From Streptomyces sp. TRM49041 (GTDB lineage Bacteria; Actinomycetota; Actinomycetes; Streptomycetales; Streptomycetaceae): 64,000 bases of DNA. Position 1 is the stretch's first letter, and each line of letters opens with the position of its first letter. The notes below the pieces were generated by a model. The model ran no database searches and had not been told where the DNA came from. It worked only from the letters and a program-made list of their open reading frames with translations. The stretch is taken from assembly GCF_008271805.1 (NCBI RefSeq), contig NZ_VSRY01000102.1, forward strand, positions 1 through 64,000, read 5' to 3'. The position numbers and the translations under genes are program-made. Shown here one piece after another: positions 25,191-33,439 of this stretch.

Positions 25191-26213
25191 ATGGAGCACG
25201 TAGTCCGCGATCTGAAACTGCTGCCGAAGGCCCATCTGCACCTGCACTTCACGGGGTCGATGCGGCCCTCCACCCTCCTGGAGCTCGCCGACAAGTACGG
25301 CGTCCATCTGCCCGAGGCGCTGACCGGCGGAGAGCCGCCGAAGCTGCGGGCCACGGACGAGCGGGGCTGGTTCCGGTTCCAGCGGCTGTACGACATGGCC
25401 CGGTCGTGTCTGCGGGAGCCCGAGGACATCCGGCGGCTGGTGCGGGAGGCGGCCGAGGAGGACGTACGGGACGGATCGGGCTGGCTAGAGATCCAGGTGG
25501 ACCCGACGTCGTACGCGCCCCGGCTGGGCGGGCTGATCCCGGCGCTGGAGATCATCCTGGACGCAGTGGAAGCGGCCTCGCGGGAGACCGGCCTGGGGAT
25601 CCGGGTGCTGGTCGCGGCGAACCGGATGAAGCACCCGCTGGACGCGCGGACGCTGGCCCGGCTCGCGGTCCGGTACGCGGACCGCGGCGTGGTGGGGTTC
25701 GGGCTCTCCAACGACGAGCGGCGCGGGATGGCGCGGGACTTCGACCGGGCGTTCGCGATCGCCCGGGACGGCGGGCTGCTGGCGGCACCGCACGGCGGTG
25801 AGCTGACGGGCCCGGCGTCGGTACGGGACTGCCTCGACGACCTGCGGGCCTCGCGCATCGGCCACGGGGTACGGGCGGTGGAGGACCCGCGGCTGCTGCG
25901 GCGGCTCGCGGAGAAGGGCGTGACCTGCGAGGTGTGCCCGGCGTCGAACGTGGCGCTCGGGGTGTACGAGAAGCCCGAGCACGTACCGCTGCGGGCGTTC
26001 TTCGACGCGGGGGTGCCGCTGGCGCTGGGCGCGGACGACCCGCTGCTGTTCGGGGCGCGGCTGGCGGACCAGTACGAGATCGCGCGGCACCACCACGGCT
26101 TCACGGACGCCGAGCTGGCGGAGCTGGCGCGGCAGTCGGTGCGGGGTTCGGTGGCGCCGCAGGACACACGCGCGAAGCTGCTGGCGGGCATCGACACCTG
26201 GCTGGCGGCCTAG
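25191..26213 (+). CDS. add: Adenosine deaminase family protein
   Basis: 340 residues. The metal and catalytic residues of the ADA family are all in place: HLHLHFTGS gives H17 and H19, PHGGE gives H201 and the proton-shuttle E204, IGHGVR gives H225, and ALGADDP gives D282/D283. The family deaminates adenosine (or adenine in some subgroups) to the hypoxanthine form. The substrate pocket cannot be judged by eye, and streptomycetes carry several paralogues, so adenine or another aminopurine is possible. Its end lies 7 bases from the end of the convergent TetR gene. Confidence 0.85.
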   Translation: MEHVVRDLKLLPKAHLHLHFTGSMRPSTLLELADKYGVHLPEALTGGEPPKLRATDERGWFRFQRLYDMARSCLREPEDIRRLVREAAEEDVRDGSGWLEIQVDPTSYAPRLGGLIPALEIILDAVEAASRETGLGIRVLVAANRMKHPLDARTLARLAVRYADRGVVGFGLSNDERRGMARDFDRAFAIARDGGLLAAPHGGELTGPASVRDCLDDLRASRIGHGVRAVEDPRLLRRLAEKGVTCEVCPASNVALGVYEKPEHVPLRAFFDAGVPLALGADDPLLFGARLADQYEIARHHHGFTDAELAELARQSVRGSVAPQDTRAKLLAGIDTWLAA

Positions 26214-26220
26214 CCGTGGC

Positions 26221-26826
26221 CTAGCCGGCTCGACCGAGGCCGGCCAGGAGAGTGCGGGCCAGGGCGGCGGCGAAGGTGTCGACGTCCTGCGGGGGGCGTG
26301 CGCCCACGGTCGCGTCGTAGGCGAAGGCACGCTGGGCGCAGGCGCCGAGGAGCAGTGAGGCGGCGGCGAAGGTGTCCGCGTCGGGGCGGATGCGGCCGGC
26401 GTCGCGCTCGACGCGCAGATAGGCGTCCAGGGCCTCGATGGGTACGTGGGGCCCGGTGCCCTGCCGGCGCATGGTCGCGTCGTGGCGCGCCTTGAGCTTG
26501 GTCTCGGCATAGAGGGACGCGGCGATCGGGAAGCTCTCGGCATAGAAGAGGGTGGCGCGGCGGGCGATCTCGGTGAGGTTCTGCTCGACGCTCCTGTCGT
26601 CCGCGTCCGGGGCGGCGGCGAGTCCGTCGAGGAGCGGGCGCAGCTTGGGCAGGCGCTCGTGGAGGACGGCGGTGAAGAGCTCTTCCTTGCCGGCGTAGTA
26701 CTTGTAGAGCGCCGCCTCCGAGCATCCGGCCGCCTTGGCGATCTCCTTGGTGGTCGTACGGGCGAGTCCGACGTCGAGCCACAGCTCGTGGGCGGCGTCG
26801 AGAATGCGTTCCCGCGCGGGCTTCAT
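26221..26826 (-). CDS. TetR family transcriptional regulator
   Basis: 201 residues from the ATG at 26826 (GGAGA upstream). The N-terminal HTH is clear (RERILDAAHELWLDVGLARTT, recognition helix GCSEAALYKYYAGKEELF), and the rest is a helical ligand-binding domain. It is divergent from an NAD(P)-binding protein gene, and the 115-bp gap holds two palindromes with ACTCACCC-type half sites, which suggests that it represses both itself and that gene. The ligand is unknown. Confidence 0.88.
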   Translation of the reverse strand: MKPARERILDAAHELWLDVGLARTTTKEIAKAAGCSEAALYKYYAGKEELFTAVLHERLPKLRPLLDGLAAAPDADDRSVEQNLTEIARRATLFYAESFPIAASLYAETKLKARHDATMRRQGTGPHVPIEALDAYLRVERDAGRIRPDADTFAAASLLLGACAQRAFAYDATVGARPPQDVDTFAAALARTLLAGLGRAG

Positions 26827-26874
26827 GTCTCCGGCTCTCCAGGGGTGTCGGGCCGCCGGGTGCGGCTTGACGGT

Positions 26875-26916
26875 GAGTGGGTACTCACCCACTCTAGAGG
26901 TGAGTGAGCACTTACC
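26875..26916. promoter_or_regulatory. Candidate double TetR operator
   Basis: A palindrome GAGTGGGT-actc-ACCCACTC (26875-26894) and a second imperfect one GGTGAGTGAGCACTTACC (26899-26916) lie in the gap between the TetR gene and the divergent reductase gene. Confidence 0.65.
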
Positions 26917-26941
26917 CACCCATCTCTGGGGGAGAAACGTC

Positions 26942-27580
26942 ATGAAGATCACCGTCTTCGGTGCGACGGGCGGCATCGGCGGGCAGATCGTCCGGCAGGG
27001 CCTGGACGCGGGCCACCACGTCACGGCGGTGGTACGCGACCCGTCCCGGCTGACCGTGCCGGGCCGCGAGAGGCTGGAGGTGGTGACGGCCGCCCGCCTG
27101 GACGACATGGAGGCGCTGCGACCGGCCGTCGCTGGCCGGGACGCGGTGCTGTCCGGGCTCGGCCCGCGCAGCCGGAAGCAGGTGGGCGTCGCGTCGTCGT
27201 CGACCCGGTCGATCCTGCGGGCGATGGAGGCGGAGGGGACGCGTCGGCTCCTGGTGGTGAGCGCGGCACCGCTGGGCCCCGTGCCAGAGAACGAGACGCT
27301 CCGGCTGCGGATCGCGACCCCGCTGATCTCCCGCGTCCTGCGGTCGCACTACGACGACCTCCGCGTCATGGAGTCCGCCATGCGGGAGAGCTCCACCGAC
27401 TGGACGGCGGTACGCCCCCCGCAGCTCGTCGACGCGGCGCTGACCGGCCGCTACCGCACGGCGATCGGCGGGAACCTGCGCGGCGGCGCCAAGATCGCGC
27501 GGGCCGATGTGGCCCATGCGATGCTGGCCATGATCACCGACCCGGAGACGGTGCGGCGGGGGGTGGGGGTGGCGTACTAG
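26942..27580 (+). CDS. NAD(P)-binding atypical SDR (NmrA-like) protein
   Basis: 212 residues; ATG at 26942 behind GGGGGAG. It begins with a Rossmann motif (KITVFGATGGIGGQIVRQGL) and continues as an atypical SDR/NmrA-like protein with VVRDPSRL, a VVSAAPLGP strand end, and WTAVRPPQLVD. Such proteins are reductases or redox-sensing proteins and are often under a divergent TetR regulator, as here. Its 3' end overlaps the next, convergent gene by four bases. Substrate unknown. Confidence 0.8.
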   Translation: MKITVFGATGGIGGQIVRQGLDAGHHVTAVVRDPSRLTVPGRERLEVVTAARLDDMEALRPAVAGRDAVLSGLGPRSRKQVGVASSSTRSILRAMEAEGTRRLLVVSAAPLGPVPENETLRLRIATPLISRVLRSHYDDLRVMESAMRESSTDWTAVRPPQLVDAALTGRYRTAIGGNLRGGAKIARADVAHAMLAMITDPETVRRGVGVAY

Positions 27581-28602
27581 GAAGCGGTGTCACGGGCGAG
27601 GCGCTGGAGGTCGTCCAGCGCGCTGCCGCACCGGTCGCGGTCGCCCGCGTCCGGCTGGTCCACGGGGTGGTACCGGTGCTCGGCCTGCCTCCGCTTGTCC
27701 TGGGCGTTGAGCGGCCGTGACTCCACCACGGCGGTCCCACCGTCCGAGGTGAGCGTCAGGAAGCGGGCCATGGGCTTGTCGCCCACCAGGCTGGCCAGGG
27801 CCAGGGGTCCGAGCAACCTCTCCGACTTCCACAGGCGGCCGCCGAAGACGAGGTAGCGCGCGTCGCACGCGGTTGTCCAGTCGTAGACGTACCTGACGCC
27901 GGGCTGCGGGTTCCGGGGACCGAGCGTCGCGGCGGGCGCGTCGGAGTACCGACGCGCAGGCTCCCGGGCGAGGCAGGCCGGCGGGGCCTCCGCGTCCTTC
28001 AGGAGGTGGAACGTGCGCGTGGAGGGATTCGGGGCGTCGTTCTCGAAGATCGCGACGTCGGGTTCCGCGCGCGTCGCGAACCCGTCCGACCAGCGCATGA
28101 ACCCCCATACGCGGTCCCCGGCCGAACGGGTCTTGGCCTGCCCTTCGTCCGCCTTCCACATCCGCCCGCCGAACACGGCGTACTCCATATCGCAGACGGC
28201 CGACAGGTCGTACCGGTAGCGGACGTCGGCCTCGGGCCTCCTGGGGCCGGTGTCCAGGGGCGCCCCCGCCTCGGACCGGGGCTGCGGCGGATAGACCCCG
28301 TTGCGCGGCAGCGGGGCGTCGGCGCTCGCCGGGGCCGTCACACGGTCGACACCGTCGGCGACGACCGTCGGCCCGCCGTCGGCGGCCGCACCCGTCCAGC
28401 GCACGGCGAGGAGGGAGCCCGCCGCGACCAGTGCCGTCGCCGCGCCGGCGCCCAGCGCGCGCCGTCGGTGGCGGAGGCGGCGCGCCGTGGTGAGGACGGC
28501 GCCGGTCGGGGGCGCCGCGCCTCCCGCGCCGTGGGTGCTGTCCGCGTCGGCGAGTTCCCGCAGGCCCCGCAGCAACTGGTCCTCGTCGTCCATGTGGGTC
28601 AT
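27577..28602 (-). CDS. Membrane protein with duplicated extracytoplasmic motif (possible sigma-factor partner)
   Basis: 341 residues; ATG overlaps the sigma gene stop (ATGA), so the two are coupled. The N-terminal ~48 residues are cytoplasmic with an Arg-rich run (ARRLRHRRR), one TM segment follows (about 50-68), and the outside part holds two copies of a Cys-containing unit: VRYRYDLSAVCDMEYAVFGG and VRYVYDWTTACDARYLVFGG, each followed by RxWK. I see no zinc anti-sigma motif (HxxxCxxC). Overlap with the sigma gene suggests an anti-sigma or sensor role; that is inference. Confidence 0.6.
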   Translation of the reverse strand: MTHMDDEDQLLRGLRELADADSTHGAGGAAPPTGAVLTTARRLRHRRRALGAGAATALVAAGSLLAVRWTGAAADGGPTVVADGVDRVTAPASADAPLPRNGVYPPQPRSEAGAPLDTGPRRPEADVRYRYDLSAVCDMEYAVFGGRMWKADEGQAKTRSAGDRVWGFMRWSDGFATRAEPDVAIFENDAPNPSTRTFHLLKDAEAPPACLAREPARRYSDAPAATLGPRNPQPGVRYVYDWTTACDARYLVFGGRLWKSERLLGPLALASLVGDKPMARFLTLTSDGGTAVVESRPLNAQDKRRQAEHRYHPVDQPDAGDRDRCGSALDDLQRLARDTAS

Positions 28603-29132
28603 CGCGTGCCCCTTCCCGCGTACCCGGCGAGCGCGCCCGCGGCGCGCAGCCGCTCCAAGGCCCTGTTGGTCCGGCTCTTGACCGTCCCGGGCGAACAGCC
28701 GAGCAGTCCGGCCGTCTCTTCCACCGACAGGTCCTCGTAGAAGCGGAGCACCACCACGGCACGCTGGGCACGGGGCAGGGCGTTCAGGGCGCCGGCCAGT
28801 TCCAGCCTCGCGTCCGCGCTCCCCGCCATGTCCGGGCCGTCCGCGACCGCCGCCCCCTCACCGCCGGGGTGGGCCGTCTCGGTGTGCCAGCGCCGCCGGC
28901 GCCAGGTCGCGTACAGGTTGACGACGACCTTGCGCGCGTACGCCTGCGGGGAGGCCCAGCTCTCGGAGCGCCCCCAGCGGAGGTAGACCTTCACCAGCGC
29001 GGCCTGCACCAGGTCCTCCGCGGCGTGCCGGTCCCCGGTCAGGAGGCGGGCGGTGCGCAGCAGCGGCGCGTACGACGCCTCGGTGAACTCTGTGAAGTCC
29101 TCGTCGTGCGCCGTGGACAAGCCCGTCCTCAC
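28599..29132 (-). CDS. ECF sigma factor, SigE family
   Basis: 177 residues if started at the GTG at 29132 (GAGGGGA upstream); an upstream in-frame start would add 19. Region 2 (YAPLLRTARLLTGDRHAAEDLVQAALVKVYLRW cut here into its parts: RLLTGD, AEDLVQ, SPQAYARKVVVN) and region 4 (LPRAQRAVVVLRFYEDLSVE, GCSPGTVKSRTNRALERLR) are complete. It directs RNA polymerase to a small regulon. It is coupled to the membrane protein gene downstream, the usual place for a partner. Confidence 0.87.
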   Translation of the reverse strand: MRTGLSTAHDEDFTEFTEASYAPLLRTARLLTGDRHAAEDLVQAALVKVYLRWGRSESWASPQAYARKVVVNLYATWRRRRWHTETAHPGGEGAAVADGPDMAGSADARLELAGALNALPRAQRAVVVLRFYEDLSVEETAGLLGCSPGTVKSRTNRALERLRAAGALAGYAGRGTR

Positions 29133-29250
29133 CGGAGATCCCCTCGACCAGCGTGTGGTGGTCCCGGTTTCTGAAGGGACCCCTGTCATCCACTCGACAA
29201 CGTGGGGGTTCCGGCAGGTTCCACTGACTTCTTTCGGGGGCGGAGCCGGG

Positions 29251-30306
29251 TCAGAGAGTGACGCCGACCGTCACCGGCTCATTCACGAGCGTGACGCCGA
29301 ACGCGTCCCGTACACCCGCGACGACCTCCCGGGCGAGGGCCAGGAGGTCCTCGGTGGTGGCCTCGCCGCGGTTGGTGAGGGCGAGGGTGTGCTTCGTGGA
29401 GATACGGGCGGGCCCGGCGCCGTACCCCTTGGTGAACCCGGCCTTGTCGATGAGCCAGGCCGCGGAGGTCTTGGTGCGGCCCTCCCCTGCCGGGTAGGCG
29501 GGCGGGGCGGTGTCCGGGCCGAGGCGGTCGCGCACACGGTCCAGGAACGCCTCGTACTCGACGTCGCCGAGGATCGGGTTGGTGAAGAAGGACCCGGCGG
29601 ACCAGGTGTCGTGGTCGTCGGGGTCGAGGACCATACCCTTGCCCGCGCGGAGGGCGAGAACGGTCTCGCGGGCGGCGTCGACGGGGACGCGGTCGCCCGG
29701 CTCGACGCCCAGGGCGCGGGCCGTCTCGGCGTACCGGAGGGGCGCGCTCATCCCCTGGGCGTCCTCCAGCTCGAACCGGACGCGCAGGACGACGAACCGG
29801 TCGGGGTCGGCCTTGAAGCGGCTGTGCCGGTAGGAGAAGGCACACTCCGAGGCCGGGACGGTGACGACCGTCTCGGCGCGCCGGTCGTACGCCACGACCT
29901 CGGTGAGGGTGGTGGCGACCTCCTGGCCGTACGCCCCGACGTTCTGGATCGGGGTGGCACCGGCCGAGCCGGGGATACCGGCCAGGCACTCGATCCCGGC
30001 GAGCCCGGCCTCGACGGTGCGGGCCACGGCGTCGGACCAGTTCTCGCCGGCGGCGAGCTCCAGGCGGTTGCCGTCGAGCATGACGCCCTTGGTCGCGATG
30101 CGCAGGGCGGTGCCGTCGAAGCCCTTGTCGCCGATGACCAGGTTGGACCCGCCACCGATGATCAGCAGCGGCGTCCCGGCCCGGTCGGCGTCCCGCACGG
30201 CGGCGACGACCTCGTCGTCCGTGGTCGCCGTGAGCAGCCGGTTCGCGGGCCCTCCGAGCCGGAAGGTGGTCAGGGGGGCGAGGGGAGCGTCGTGGAGTTC
30301 CTGCAC
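29251..30306 (-). CDS. murB: UDP-N-acetylenolpyruvoylglucosamine reductase MurB
   Basis: 351 residues from the GTG at 30306, the same length and N-terminus (QELHDAPLAPLTTFRLGG) as S. coelicolor MurB. It reduces UDP-GlcNAc-enolpyruvate to UDP-MurNAc with FAD and NADPH in peptidoglycan synthesis. FAD-binding motif LLIIGGGSNLVIGDKGF, PIQNVGAYGQEV, the catalytic Ser region (WSAGSFFTNPI) and the C-terminal catalytic Glu (LVNEPVTVG) are visible. An upstream extension of the frame (21 codons) contains tandem repeats and is not MurB-like. Confidence 0.96.
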   Translation of the reverse strand: MQELHDAPLAPLTTFRLGGPANRLLTATTDDEVVAAVRDADRAGTPLLIIGGGSNLVIGDKGFDGTALRIATKGVMLDGNRLELAAGENWSDAVARTVEAGLAGIECLAGIPGSAGATPIQNVGAYGQEVATTLTEVVAYDRRAETVVTVPASECAFSYRHSRFKADPDRFVVLRVRFELEDAQGMSAPLRYAETARALGVEPGDRVPVDAARETVLALRAGKGMVLDPDDHDTWSAGSFFTNPILGDVEYEAFLDRVRDRLGPDTAPPAYPAGEGRTKTSAAWLIDKAGFTKGYGAGPARISTKHTLALTNRGEATTEDLLALAREVVAGVRDAFGVTLVNEPVTVGVTL

Positions 30307-30350
30307 GCGCTCAAGAGTACGGTGCGCGCCCGCCCGCTCCCCCACCCACA

Positions 30351-30402
30351 CATCACTCACCGGCATCACTCACCGGCATCGTCCACCGGCATCACCGAAC
30401 GG
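30351..30402. repeat. Four tandem 13-bp units upstream of murB
   Basis: Units CATCACTCACCGG (30351-30363 and 30364-30376), then two degenerate copies (30377-30389, 30390-30402). They lie in the murB upstream region, between murB and the MaoC-type gene. Confidence 0.8.
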
Positions 30403-30425
30403 CACGGCGGCAGGGCCGTACCGGC

Positions 30426-30854
30426 TCAGGCCAGCTGGACCACCGCGCGGGACATGCCGAGGACCTTCTGGCCCTCGCTCATGGCCGTGAGGTCGACGCG
30501 GACCCTGTGGTCGTCGAGCTTCGCGGCGACCTTCGCGGTCACCTCGATCAGGGCGCCCTTCTCGTCGTTGGGTACGACGACCGGCTTCGTGAAGCGCACG
30601 CCGTACTCGACGACGGCGCCCGGGTCGCCCACCCAGTCCGTGACGACACGGATGGCCTCGGCCATCGTGAACATGCCGTGCGCGATGACGTCCGGAAGGC
30701 CGACCTCGCGGGCGAACTTCTCGTTCCAGTGGATGGGGTTGAAGTCCCCGGAGGCTCCCGCGTACTGCACCAGCGTGGCGCGGGTCACGGGGAAGCTCCC
30801 GGCCGGCAGTTCGGTGCCGACCTCGACCTCGTCGAATGCGATCTTCGCGGTCAT
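30426..30854 (-). CDS. MaoC-like dehydratase (HadB-like)
   Basis: 142 residues, ATG at 30854. The hydratase-2 motif is intact (YAGASGDFNPIHWNEKFARE, then DVIAHGM), with the catalytic Asp and His. It follows the partner gene by 8 bases. In mycobacteria the equivalent pair downstream of rpmG encodes HadA and HadB, subunits of the (3R)-hydroxyacyl-ACP dehydratase of FAS-II. The same role here is inferred from order (rpmG, HadA-like, HadB-like) and motif. Confidence 0.85.
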   Translation of the reverse strand: MTAKIAFDEVEVGTELPAGSFPVTRATLVQYAGASGDFNPIHWNEKFAREVGLPDVIAHGMFTMAEAIRVVTDWVGDPGAVVEYGVRFTKPVVVPNDEKGALIEVTAKVAAKLDDHRVRVDLTAMSEGQKVLGMSRAVVQLA

Positions 30855-30862
30855 GGTGTGTC

Positions 30863-31315
30863 TCACGCCTCCTCTGCCGCTCGCGCCACGAGCTTGGTCC
30901 ACGCCGTCACGACGTGCTCGCCGGCCTCGTCGTGCACCTCACCGCGGATATCGAGAATGTCGTTCCCGGCGAGGGACTTGACGGCCTCGATGGTGGAAGT
31001 GACCGTGAGCCGGTCGCCCGCCCGTACGGGACGCGTGTACGCGAATTTCTGGTCGCCGTGCACGACCCGGCTGTAATCGAGTCCCAGCTGCGGATCGGAG
31101 ACGACCTGGCCCGCCGCCTTGAAGGTGATCGCGAACACAAAGGTCGGCGGCGCGATCACATCGGGGTGGCCTAGCGCTTTCGCCGCCTCCGTGTCGGTGA
31201 AGACCGGGTTCGCGTCGCCGATCGCCTCGGCGAACTCGCGGATCTTTTCCCGGCCGACCTCGTACGGCGCGGTGGGCGGATAGCTCCGCCCGACGAAGGA
31301 CTGGTCGAGCGCCAT
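30863..31315 (-). CDS. MaoC N-terminal-type dehydratase subunit (UPF0336, HadA-like)
   Basis: 150 residues from the ATG at 31315 (MALDQSFVGRSYPPT); the preceding in-frame codons are made of short repeats and are not coding. It has the hot-dog fold sequence with VGREKIREFAEAIGDANPVF and APPTFVFAITF but lacks the full Asp-His hydratase motif, as expected for the non-catalytic HadA/HadC-type partner of the next gene. Confidence 0.83.
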   Translation of the reverse strand: MALDQSFVGRSYPPTAPYEVGREKIREFAEAIGDANPVFTDTEAAKALGHPDVIAPPTFVFAITFKAAGQVVSDPQLGLDYSRVVHGDQKFAYTRPVRAGDRLTVTSTIEAVKSLAGNDILDIRGEVHDEAGEHVVTAWTKLVARAAEEA

Positions 31316-31388
31316 GTACTCGGTACCTCCTGCTGTCCCATGTCGTGCTCTGTAGCTCTGTAGCTCTTGCAGCTCTTGCAGCTCTGTA

Positions 31389-31420
31389 ACTGCGTAGCCG
31401 AGTGACTGCGTAGCCGAGTG
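31389..31420. repeat. Tandem 16-bp duplication and short AGCTCT repeats
   Basis: ACTGCGTAGCCGAGTG occurs at 31389-31404 and 31405-31420. Just before it (31350-31386) GTAGCTCT and TGCAGCTCT are each doubled. All lie between rpmG and the HadA-like gene. Confidence 0.85.
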
Positions 31421-31426
31421 CAAACG

Positions 31427-31461
31427 ACACGAGGCCGCCCCCGGTGGGGACGGCCTCGTGT
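31427..31461 (-). terminator. rpmG terminator
   Basis: Stem of 11 bp (31427-31437 with 31451-31461) plus an inner CCCC/GGGG pairing, 12 bases after the rpmG stop. It separates rpmG from the dehydratase pair. Confidence 0.75.
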
Positions 31462-31472
31462 ACGAGCCTGAT

Positions 31473-31637
31473 TCAGCGCGTCTCGCGGTGCGCGGTGTGC
31501 GCGTTGCAACGCGGGCAGTGCTTCTTCATCTCAAGACGGTCCGGGTTGTTACGCCGGTTCTTCTTGGTGATGTAGTTCCGCTCCTTGCACTCCACGCAGG
31601 CCAGCGTGATCTTCGGGCGGACGTCGGTGGCAGCCAC
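31473..31637 (-). CDS. rpmG: Ribosomal protein bL33 (zinc-binding form)
   Basis: 54 residues from the GTG at 31637 (AAGGAG seven bases upstream). All four zinc cysteines are present (C14, C17, C41, C44), so this is the C+ form used under zinc-replete conditions in actinomycetes. Lies next to tRNA-Met and tRNA-Thr. Confidence 0.96.
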   Translation of the reverse strand: MAATDVRPKITLACVECKERNYITKKNRRNNPDRLEMKKHCPRCNAHTAHRETR

Positions 31638-31725
31638 GTGAGTGCTCCTTGACGGACAGATGGACGGATGAACGCAGAAAAGAGTAGCCGATCGAAGGAC
31701 CGACCCCACAATCGGCTACTAGGAG

Positions 31726-31798
31726 TAGCGGTGACCGGACTTGAACCGGTGACACAGCGATTATGAGCCGCTTGCTCTACCGACTGAGCTACACCGCT
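31726..31798 (-). tRNA. tRNA-Met (CAT), elongator type
   Basis: 73 nt. Acceptor AGCGGTG/CACCGCT, D-stem GCTC/GAGC, anticodon loop CTCATAA, T-arm ACCGG-TTCAAGT-CCGGT. The paired first acceptor bases indicate the elongator rather than the initiator. Confidence 0.95.
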
Positions 31799-31846
31799 GC
31801 GGTGTTTGGATCACCTCACCCGAAGGTGAGGATCTCCCCACACCAG

Positions 31847-31919
31847 AGCCCCAATACGGAATCGAACCGTAGACCTTCTCCTTACCATGGAGACGCTCTG
31901 CCGACTGAGCTATTGGGGC
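31847..31919 (-). tRNA. tRNA-Thr (GGT)
   Basis: 73 nt. Acceptor GCCCCAA/TTGGGGC, D-stem GCTC/GAGC, anticodon stem TCTCC/GGAGA with loop ATGGTAA. A small hairpin (CCTCACC/GGTGAGG, 31814-31831) lies between it and tRNA-Met. Confidence 0.95.
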
Positions 31920-32172
31920 GAGCGATGAAGACATTACACGGTCGGCGGCCGTTCACCCAAATCCGTTCCCGGCCCCCCGGGGCGGGCCCACACGCGTGAC
32001 CGCACCCACGCCTCGTACGCCACTCGTGCCCCACGCCGGTACGACTATTGCGCTCCTCCGCGAAGCCCGGACGGCCGCGTCCTAGGCTCGCCTCACGCTG
32101 CGCGATCTTGCCTCGTCACCCTGGTCGCCACCCGCCGGATTCCCCGCCCCGTTCCCCGCCCCCAGGAGCCCG

Positions 32173-33405
32173 ATGTCCGCCGACAGCCAGCAGCCGCGGC
32201 CGCCCGAGGGCGCCACCACCGACACCACCACGCTGCTGCTGTGCGGCGCCCGCCTCACCGACGGCCGGACCGTCGACGTACGGCTCAGCGGCGGGCGCAT
32301 CGAGGCCGTCGGTACGCCGGGCAGCCTCGGCTCCCACGGCGCCCGCGTCGACCTCGGCGGCTACCTCCTCCTGCCGGCCCCCGCCGAGCCGCACGCCCAC
32401 GCCGACACGGCGCTCAGCGACGACACGCCCGGGCCCGTCTCATACGCCGCCGAGGACGTGCAGCGGCGGGCCACGGAGGCGACGCTGCTCCAGCTCGGGC
32501 ACGGGGCGACGGCGCTGCGCGCGCATGTGCGGATCGGGGACGTACAGGGGCTGGCGTCGCTGGAGGCGGTGCTGCAGGCGCGGCGTTCGCTGCGGGGGCT
32601 GGCCGATCTGACAGCGGTGGCGGCGCCCCGGCTGCTGACGGGTGTGGCGGGCGCGGACGGTCTCGCGATGCTGCGGGACGCGATGAAGATGGGCGCGTCG
32701 GTGGTGGGCGGCCGCCCGGACCTGGACCCGGATCCGGCCGGGTACGCGGAGGCGGTGCTGGAGGTGGCGGCGGAGCACGGCTGCCCGGTGGACCTGCACA
32801 CGGACGGTGACGATCCGGCGCGGCTGGCGCGGCTCGCGGCGATGGCGGGCGGGCTGCGGCCGGGCGTGTCGATCGGCCCGTGCGGTGCGCTGACGCGGCT
32901 GTCCGTGGACGCCCGGTCCCGTGTGGCGGACCAGCTGGCGGCGGCCGGGGTGACGGTGACATGCCTGCCGCAGGGCGGTTGCGGGGGTACGGAGGTGCGG
33001 GGCGTGGCGCCGGTGCGGCTGCTGCGGTCGGCGGGGGTGCGGATCGCGGCGGGCGGAGGGGCGCTGCGGGACCTGGCGAACCCGGTGGGGCGGGGCGACC
33101 CGCTGGAGTCCGCGTACCTGCTGGTGTCGCAGGGCGGGCTGCGGCCGGCGGAGGCGTACGGGGCGGTGAGCGAGGCGGCGCGGGAGGCGATGGGGCTGCC
33201 GGCGGTGCGGGTGGAGGCCGGGTTCCCGGCGGAGCTGCTGGCGGTGCGAGGGGAGCGGCTGGCGGGGGTGCTGTCGCTGGCGTACAGCCGCATCGTCGTG
33301 CACCGGGGGCGGGTGGTGGCGCGGACGAGTGCGGTGCGCGAGTACTGCGACTCGGCGGCGGCGCTGGAACTGCCGCGTCAGGGAAGGCCGGACGCGCGCC
33401 CATGA
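32173..33405 (+). CDS. Cytosine deaminase-like amidohydrolase with missing catalytic residues
   Basis: 410 residues, ATG behind AGGAG. The overall order follows the CodA-type amidohydrolases: N-terminal beta domain, HAH metal pair (H74, H76), LRAHVR, VDLHTDG (H209), then the C-terminal barrel part. However, the expected Glu after the HxDE motif is Gly, the third metal His position is SIGPCGAL (no His), and the catalytic Asp motif is AGGGALRDL instead of GxDxxRD. The protein is therefore probably not a normal deaminase. The frame is intact and the reading normal, so it looks like a maintained pseudoenzyme or a different function. Confidence 0.7.
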   Translation: MSADSQQPRPPEGATTDTTTLLLCGARLTDGRTVDVRLSGGRIEAVGTPGSLGSHGARVDLGGYLLLPAPAEPHAHADTALSDDTPGPVSYAAEDVQRRATEATLLQLGHGATALRAHVRIGDVQGLASLEAVLQARRSLRGLADLTAVAAPRLLTGVAGADGLAMLRDAMKMGASVVGGRPDLDPDPAGYAEAVLEVAAEHGCPVDLHTDGDDPARLARLAAMAGGLRPGVSIGPCGALTRLSVDARSRVADQLAAAGVTVTCLPQGGCGGTEVRGVAPVRLLRSAGVRIAAGGGALRDLANPVGRGDPLESAYLLVSQGGLRPAEAYGAVSEAAREAMGLPAVRVEAGFPAELLAVRGERLAGVLSLAYSRIVVHRGRVVARTSAVREYCDSAAALELPRQGRPDARP

Positions 33406-33439
33406 GCGTTCCGGGCGTCCGCGCCGTACGGTCGTGAGC

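Noticed and set aside
23643..25307. A 554-codon frame antisense to aspC, and similar frames antisense to nuoL, the permease and the tail genes
   Set aside because: Shadows of well-supported genes.
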